Of a stretch of 64,000 nucleotides of DNA, positions 60,435 to 64,000 are shown piece after piece; position 1 is the first letter of the stretch; each line of letters begins with the position of its first letter. Origin of the DNA: Holothuria scabra (lineage: Eukaryota; Echinodermata; Holothuroidea; Aspidochirotida; Holothuriidae). The translations under genes were made by a program, and so were the position numbers. The notes under the pieces are model-generated. The model had not been told where the DNA came from and did not search any database. It saw nothing but the letters and a program-made list of their open reading frames with translations. The stretch spans positions 50,254,879 through 50,318,878 of the forward strand of contig CM074187.1 of assembly GCA_037179385.1 (NCBI GenBank), in the 5' to 3' direction.

Positions 60435-60979
60435 GGTGTGCCTTAAGTCAAATAACTCAAAAATACTTATTAAAGAGCTTAAAAAGTGAATGCTAACAGT
60501 CCAACTCTCATCTTTATAACTAGACATTACTGAGCTGAGACATGAAATGTTGAAGTTTATTCACTTGAAACAGACTGGTCTATTGTGCAATACTGTAATT
60601 TGTGTTGTACAACTCACTTTAAGATGTTTTGTTTCCTTTGAAATTTAAAAATGTTTTTACAACTTGAAAACTCCTGTTTGCTTCCATTGCATATTGCACA
60701 GAAAGGGCTTAATTAATTACATCACCCCATAAGAGTAAGAGTGCAATCACACGTTGTTACAAGGTGCAGTAACTTTCAGAAAGGCAATGATACTGAGTAA
60801 TTTGACTTACAGTTCAACAATGACATCACAAATTATTATGCTATATACCATTTTAAATTAAGTGAACATCTTTTATCTCAGTTCAGGAATGTCCTACAAA
60901 GATGGGAGTTGGACTGTTAGCAACTACCTTCCATGCTTTTTAATACTTGATTTTTTTTATTTTTTACTTGAGGTACACT
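60435..60979 (-). mobile_element. Palindromic MITE, copy 2 (Kolobok-like)
   Basis: 545 bp, flanked by TTAA on both sides (60431-60434, 60980-60983). Ends GGTGTGCCTTAAGTCAAA and, inverted, AGTGTACCTCAAGTAAAA. Inner arms share AACAGTCCAACTC and the AAGATG region. The core is inverted relative to copy 1, that is, the whole element is in the other orientation. Non-coding. Confidence 0.78.
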
Positions 60980-60983
60980 TTAA

Positions 60984-63900
60984 GATAATGCTGCCTATGA
61001 GGGCAGGAATCAGGAACTTAAGTCATAGTACAAATAACCAGTTTGTGTGGGACAGAGGCATCAATAAGGAAAGAGAAGAAACCCAAATGTCTTCCCCCCC
61101 CCCCTCCCTCAATCCCTCTCTCCCTTACCATCATTACCATTTGTTTTCCTCTAGCTCCCTCCTCCCCAGCTCACTCCTCTGTGAATTTTGTAAACAAAAA
61201 GTGAAGTACTGGAAGAAACTTCACAGAAATGCTGATTTGTGTTCATTCAAATTGACATTCCACATTGTAACAAGTAACAAAGATCATATATCCACCACTA
61301 GTCCAGCTTGACCAGGAAAACAAACTTGGTGATGAGCCAAACAGTATGGGAGTATCCTCACACAGAAAGGAGAGTTCTGTGTAATGGCAGCTCCCTAGTA
61401 AAAGATACTAAAATTACTGAAGGATAAGTAATTAGCTGACTGGGAACTCATGATCATGGTGGGTACACAATGGACACATGCAGTCACAAAAAAAGATATA
61501 CAGTATATATGCTAACAATGCCTCCACTGGGACTGGTTTCATGAAATTTTGCCCTCAGGCAAAAAATGATGAAAATTGCCAAAAATTAGCACTTTTTCTT
61601 TGGTTTAGCTTGTAGCTAGGAAGGAAATCTGTTGCCCTAAATAAATATGACACCCGTACAACAAATTTCATAGAAATCCACTGGCAATAACAGAACCTGA
61701 AACCTTCTAAAACGTGAGACACATTTTTTCCCTCTACAGTATAACATAAGCTCTACCCACTTTGTGGGTTGAGCTACAGTAATAATGGGCTACAGTACTT
61801 TGTGAAGATAAAGATTAAACCTGCTAAAGCCAAATAGCAAGCAATCTTACAAGGGGACAAAGGTATAGAAATTAAACACCGTTAGGTGTGATTTTTTGGC
61901 ATCTGGAAATGAGATACTGAATTCATAATAAATAAAAGTGGCTTGAACCAAGCCTTACTAGGTGCAATTTTCTGGCTTTTGAGACCACGCAAGTACAAAA
62001 ATAAGCACTTTCATGGGATCGTGCAGTGTCAGAAATAGCCATTTAACATGAGAATGGTCACTTGAAGAAAAGCAAAATGGAAGCTGCTCATTAAAACTCT
62101 TAAACCATTACCACTATGATAACATTTTAATTTTATTTTAACCTGAATGTTCTATTTCAATGATTTTGAAAAATGTTGTGGAAGCTGTTTTGGTATATCT
62201 TTACAAACTTTTTATTGTCTATGTTGACAATTATCCACGACAAAAAGAGGGCCATTTGCACTACAATTATTGTTGCACCCTTTGCAACATCTTTTATAGG
62301 CAGGGAGGGTGAATTTAATGTCAGTCTGTGTATTTCATAAGCTAGTAATCACGCTTGGTGGGGGAGCAAATTAACTTAGCACAGCAACAACATTCATTAG
62401 TGCATATAAAGCATGAAGATATGTATCAGCAAAAACTACCCCTATATTACAGAAGATGACCCTTTGCATCTGAAAAAAGTGCAGATGGTACAGTTACTGG
62501 TGGCTGTTTGGGCATTTTGTTATCTGGGCCATAAAACAAAGCTATTAACTTATGTCTTTGCCAATAATGGTGCACCAGAAAAGTATGTTAAAAACCTTAA
62601 AAGGGGGCCGACAGAAGATTTTGGCCTGTCAGGGGGGGAGGACGGCCCCCCCTGACCATATGGCAGCTCCGTCACTGAGAGGGTGCATGCAACAGTTGAT
62701 AAGTGCATAAGTGTCCTGCTGCAAAAATCCGGTCTGGCCCGACAGTTTGTGCTGTCTGGTAAAATCCAGTATGGCCAGATCTTAAAATTCACATGAAGAT
62801 TCTGCATATCCCTACAATTAAAGCCATCAATCTGAGGTCAACCAAACTGAAGAGGAGTAGTTGAGTAACAACTGACACTTTCGCATACTGTATCTGATCC
62901 CATAAAAAACTTGCAATGTTTTTCAACTAGCCTTGGCCTTGGCCTAGCTACTGGCAAGTTGTCTGTTATGTTTCTTGCTATTAAACATGAATAACTTAAG
63001 TTCCAAGTTATTTTTGGCTTATCTCTAGCCCACATAGTCACATTATAGGTCTGAGGTCAAGCCAGCACTAATTTTTAAAGATTAGCCTACGCAGTATGTT
63101 ATGTAGGCCTAGCCTTCTAAGCCTAGGCCTACTGGCTGTTACTTTTCAGGCTAAGGCCCTTGCCACAGGTGCCCCATACGTTGCTGTATATACACCATAC
63201 ACTATATATTGCATGGTTGTATCATGAGATGGTCACTCAGTGGAAATTTGCTAAAAATGTATTTATTTAAAGGAAATATTCAATTCATATTTTAACCCAT
63301 GTTCTAACAAACCTTCCTTCTAATAATCCTCGAAGTGAGGGTGTATTTTTTGTAAAAAATTTTTAAGAAATGAAGAGATTCCTAACACAAGCGTTGGGTG
63401 CGTTTAGTTTGGCAAGTGTACTTTGAGTCAGTCACCCAAACATATTGTGCGCCCATAGGAGTGAATCTGAAATATTTTGAATAAAATTAGCTACATTGTC
63501 AAAATAAAGAAAAAACAGGAAACTATGGAAGAATATTACTATCAGTGTACCATAGAAATTAGAAACATTTTTAGTAATTTTTGCAACTATTTTGAGTCAT
63601 GTCTGAAGCCAAATTAGATGGGTGATATAGGATAAAGGCTTGGCTGGGCAAATTTCCTTGTAAAACGGGACCGAATTTTTATCTTTGACAGATACTGAGC
63701 TGTGGTAATTTTATTCTAGAGTTTCTCAAGTAGATTTTTTTTTCATTTCAAATGGCAGAAAATCCTAGATGATACCTTTCATAGGCAGTGACCAACTCAA
63801 GGTACTGACTGACTCAAGGTGCAGTCACTACATATACAACAGGTTATTGGTATTACAGCCTGGGACCATGCAAGCATAAGCCTAGACCCCTACAGTACTC

Positions 63901-64000
63901 CCTAGCCTAAGTTAGGCCAGTATGCTAAAATGGTCAAAATTACCAATCACTGAAAAAATGTTACACATAGATCTCCAGGAAGTCTTTGAATTGATACTAT
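60984..64000. other. Right end of window; no gene recognised
   Basis: AT-rich DNA without a convincing exon. The 149-codon frame at 60862-61311 overlaps the MITE and a C-run and is not credible. Patches rich in TAGGCCT and CTAGCCTA (about 63090-63140) resemble patches at 24.6 and 26.3 kb. GGCAGCTCCGTCACTG at about 62663 looks like another transposon end. Confidence 0.4.

Noticed and set aside
60862..61311. A 149-codon frame
   Set aside because: It begins inside the TTAA MITE and runs through a C tract; no protein-like pattern.
59452..62676. A possible 3.2 kb element between GTGGCGGAGCTAGGG and GGCAGCTCCGTCACTG
   Set aside because: The ends look inverted, but they are imperfect, no target duplication is visible, and such end motifs are common debris; they may be two unrelated fragments.
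1..64000. CRISPR arrays, bacterial operons, viral genes or toxin genes
   Set aside because: None seen; the tandem repeats lack unique spacers and all coding content is eukaryotic and intron-split or retrotransposon-derived.

Overview
The window reads as nuclear DNA of a marine invertebrate deuterostome. An echinoderm is my best guess, because of the TAGGCC-rich patches and the style of the interspersed repeats, but this is an impression and not a proof. The DNA is AT-rich, genes are split by long introns, and much of the space is repeats. No prokaryotic, organellar or CRISPR signal is seen.

Genes, left to right. (1) The last exon of an unrecognised plus-strand gene (3619-3974) with a long probable 3' UTR. 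(2) A complete 12-exon minus-strand orthologue of IQCB1/NPHP5 (9615-25736, 589 aa), a calmodulin-binding ciliary protein; every intron could be placed at GT-AG sites. (3) COX14 (33298-33495, plus), a 65-residue mitochondrial inner-membrane assembly factor for cytochrome c oxidase, with a possible 5' UTR exon near 31.3 kb. (4) A complete 10-coding-exon minus-strand D-2-hydroxyacid dehydrogenase of the GhrA/GRHPR type (39802-57759, 340 aa) with all catalytic residues and one GC-AG intron. IQCB1 and COX14 are head to head; the other neighbouring pairs are convergent. Apart from the general link of cilium and mitochondrion, no shared pathway is evident.

Mobile DNA fills introns and spacers. There is a 4.4 kb element with a perfect 15-bp TIR and an 8-bp target duplication between IQCB1 and COX14, which carries a nested 1.7 kb TIR element. 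A 5'-truncated, broken L1/Tx1-like LINE with a 16-bp target duplication lies in a dehydrogenase intron. A 645-bp solo LTR is inserted inside a tandem array. There are several MITEs (TTAA-flanked Kolobok-like, hAT-like, fold-back types) and two tRNA-derived SINEs.

The most unusual signal is a 145-bp tandem-repeat family present as three arrays (11.1-11.8, 37.0-39.4 and 55.7-57.3 kb). Most units hold AGGTCAAAGGTCA, which equals the DR1 nuclear-receptor response element; I count 15 perfect copies.
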